From assembly GCA_015228895.1 (NCBI GenBank), contig JADGCR010000025.1, positions 1 through 16,842 of the forward strand: DNA of 16,842 nucleotides, in the 5' to 3' direction. This stretch comes from Magnetococcales bacterium (GTDB lineage: Bacteria; Pseudomonadota; Magnetococcia; Magnetococcales; Magnetaquicoccaceae). This document shows, in pieces, positions 16,056 through 16,842 of the stretch (the first letter of the stretch is position 1; each line of letters opens with the position of its first letter). The position numbers and the translations under genes were made by a program. Under the pieces are notes generated by a model. It was not told the DNA's origin, searched no databases, and worked only from the letters and a program-made list of their open reading frames with translations.

Positions 16056-16089
16056 AAAACCGGTCCGGGGCCTGCCTGGACCGGTTTTT
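16056..16089 (+). terminator. Rho-independent terminator after hsp20
   Basis: A perfect 11-bp stem pairs AAAACCGGTCC (16056-16066) with GGACCGGTTTT (16078-16088) around an 11-base loop. The T-run ends the stem and adds one more T. It lies 44 bp after the hsp20 stop. Confidence 0.88.
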
Positions 16090-16130
16090 GGGGCCGTCGC
16101 AACATTTCCTGCGCAACGTCCCTCTTTACG

Positions 16131-16160
16131 TGGACATTTTCCAATGGATTCTGCTAGAAT
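16131..16160 (+). promoter_or_regulatory. Promoter for the last open reading frame
   Basis: TGGACA (16131-16136) is followed after 18 bases by TAGAAT (16155-16160), which is preceded by TGC, an extended -10. It lies between the hsp20 terminator and the start at 16208 and would give a leader of about 40 bases. Confidence 0.5.
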
Positions 16161-16207
16161 GGGGGCTGATATCAACCGCATTATACGGCCATCTCCATTG
16201 AAGCATC

Positions 16208-16842
16208 ATGGTGAATGAAATCAAGAAAACTCTTGGGGGGTTGAGCAATCCCTGGCATTCCGGGCACAGCGGCCAGTTTCAGCCAGCCACGCCCGCGAGG
16301 GGGAGGGAACGCCAAACGCCATCCTTGCCACCGGAACCGATCCCGGAACCGATCCCGGAACCGACCGACGGCGGCGGCGCGCCACCATCCGTCCTGGAGC
16401 GCATCCGGGCCATTCAATCCCTTCGCTCCGCCCCTGCAGCCGACCAGGAAACCCCGCCCCCCGTCCCCAAAGGCACGATTGCGGAACGGATTGCGGCGAT
16501 CAGAAACAGACAGGCGTTACAACAGACCGCCTCGACTCCCCCACCCGCGCCGGTCGTCCAGCAGACCCCGCCACCCCCTCCCAGGCCTTTGGCAGCCCCT
16601 GCCCCGGCCAAACGGGTGGAACTGAAACGAGAGCTCCAGGAACCGGAACAGGAGTGGATGGAACATGTCCACAATGAACGCAATCTGACCGCCGGAGTTG
16701 GACCGGGCAAGCCGGCCTCCAGCCCCCCCCGGAGGGAGGCGCCCCCCATGGCGCGTCCCGCCGCGACAGACCCGGTGCAAAAAAGCCCACAGCCCCCCCC
16801 CCCCCGCCCCCCCCACCACCCCACCCACACCCCCCCCCCCCC
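16208..16842 (+). CDS. Proline-rich protein of unknown function (3' end outside window)
   Basis: No family was recognised. The frame runs from ATG 16208 to the end of the window without a stop, giving at least 211 residues. The product is rich in Pro, Ala, Glu and Arg and looks disordered. It has a short PEPIPEPIPEP repeat (about 42-52) and two copies of an arginine-isoleucine helix motif: LERIRAIQSLR and IAERIAAIRNR. A later charged stretch (KRVELKRELQEPEQEWMEHV) may form a helix. There is no signal peptide or transmembrane helix in the visible part, which argues against TonB. The ribosome site before the ATG is weak. A terminator and a likely promoter lie directly upstream, so it begins a new transcription unit. 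The last ~17 codons are read from a poly-C tract and may be artefactual. A coding role is probable but not proven. Confidence 0.6.
   Translation, partial: MVNEIKKTLGGLSNPWHSGHSGQFQPATPARGRERQTPSLPPEPIPEPIPEPTDGGGAPPSVLERIRAIQSLRSAPAADQETPPPVPKGTIAERIAAIRNRQALQQTASTPPPAPVVQQTPPPPPRPLAAPAPAKRVELKRELQEPEQEWMEHVHNERNLTAGVGPGKPASSPPRREAPPMARPAATDPVQKSPQPPPPRPPHHPTHTPPP
16331..16366 (+). repeat. Three 12-bp tandem repeats encoding PEPI
   Basis: The unit CCGGAACCGATC is repeated three times in a row, the third with a single T-to-C change. It produces the Pro-Glu-Pro-Ile repeat in the proline-rich protein. Confidence 0.9.
16793..16842. other. Poly-C low-complexity contig end
   Basis: Of the last 50 bases, 44 are C, with one G and five A scattered among them. 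This is unlike anything else in the window and is typical of a sequencing or assembly failure at a contig end. Bases and reading frame here should be treated as unreliable. Confidence 0.75.

Noticed and set aside
16208..16842. TonB or other envelope-spanning protein, suggested by the Pro/Glu-Pro repeats
   Set aside because: There is no N-terminal transmembrane anchor, and the repeat is too short. The visible motifs are soluble helices and disordered linkers.

Overview
The window looks like the end of a contig from a GC-rich, microaerophilic proteobacterium. It carries a proton-pumping NADH dehydrogenase operon (nuoABCD), hslVU, bpt, dapF, bioF, bluB and a polyhydroxyalkanoate phasin. One gene (14581-15081) encodes a protein organised like the magnetosome proteins Mms6/MamD. 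If that reading is right, the organism is magnetotactic, for example a Magnetococcales-type or related lineage. The lineage is an inference; no rRNA or tRNA gene is present to fix it.

Layout. (1) 1-2014, minus strand: nuoA-nuoB-nuoC-nuoD, with nuoD running off the left edge. (2) 2202-7448, minus strand: a tightly coupled three-gene signalling operon of a FIST-domain protein, a 1022-residue hybrid histidine kinase and a REC-GGEEF response regulator. The junctions are TGA-C-ATG and TGATG. The kinase carries two consecutive FixL-like PAS domains that keep the proximal haem histidine, and the second also keeps the distal arginine. The operon therefore reads as a candidate oxygen/redox or small-ligand sensor feeding a phosphorelay and cyclic-di-GMP output. 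(3) 7707-8381, plus strand: bluB, convergent with dapF. (4) 8446-11259, minus strand: hslV-hslU-dapF operon. (5) 11326-13238, plus strand: bpt-bioF, divergent from hslV. A two-helix membrane protein of unknown function (13172-13801, minus) overlaps the 3' end of bioF. (6) 14012-16842, plus strand: a phasin with its own promoter and a strong terminator, the Mms6/MamD-like gene, a small 85-residue gene of unknown function followed by a terminator, an Hsp20 chaperone with a terminator, and finally a proline-rich open reading frame that reaches the contig end in a poly-C tract.

The left 13 kb is mostly housekeeping plus one signalling operon. The right 3 kb has accessory character: small, low-complexity genes, each set bounded by its own terminator. 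The most interesting points are the Mms6/MamD-like gene with its unknown partner and the FIST/FixL-PAS/GGEEF operon. The last 50 bases are almost pure C and should not be trusted. No insertion sequence, CRISPR array, tRNA or rRNA was recognised.
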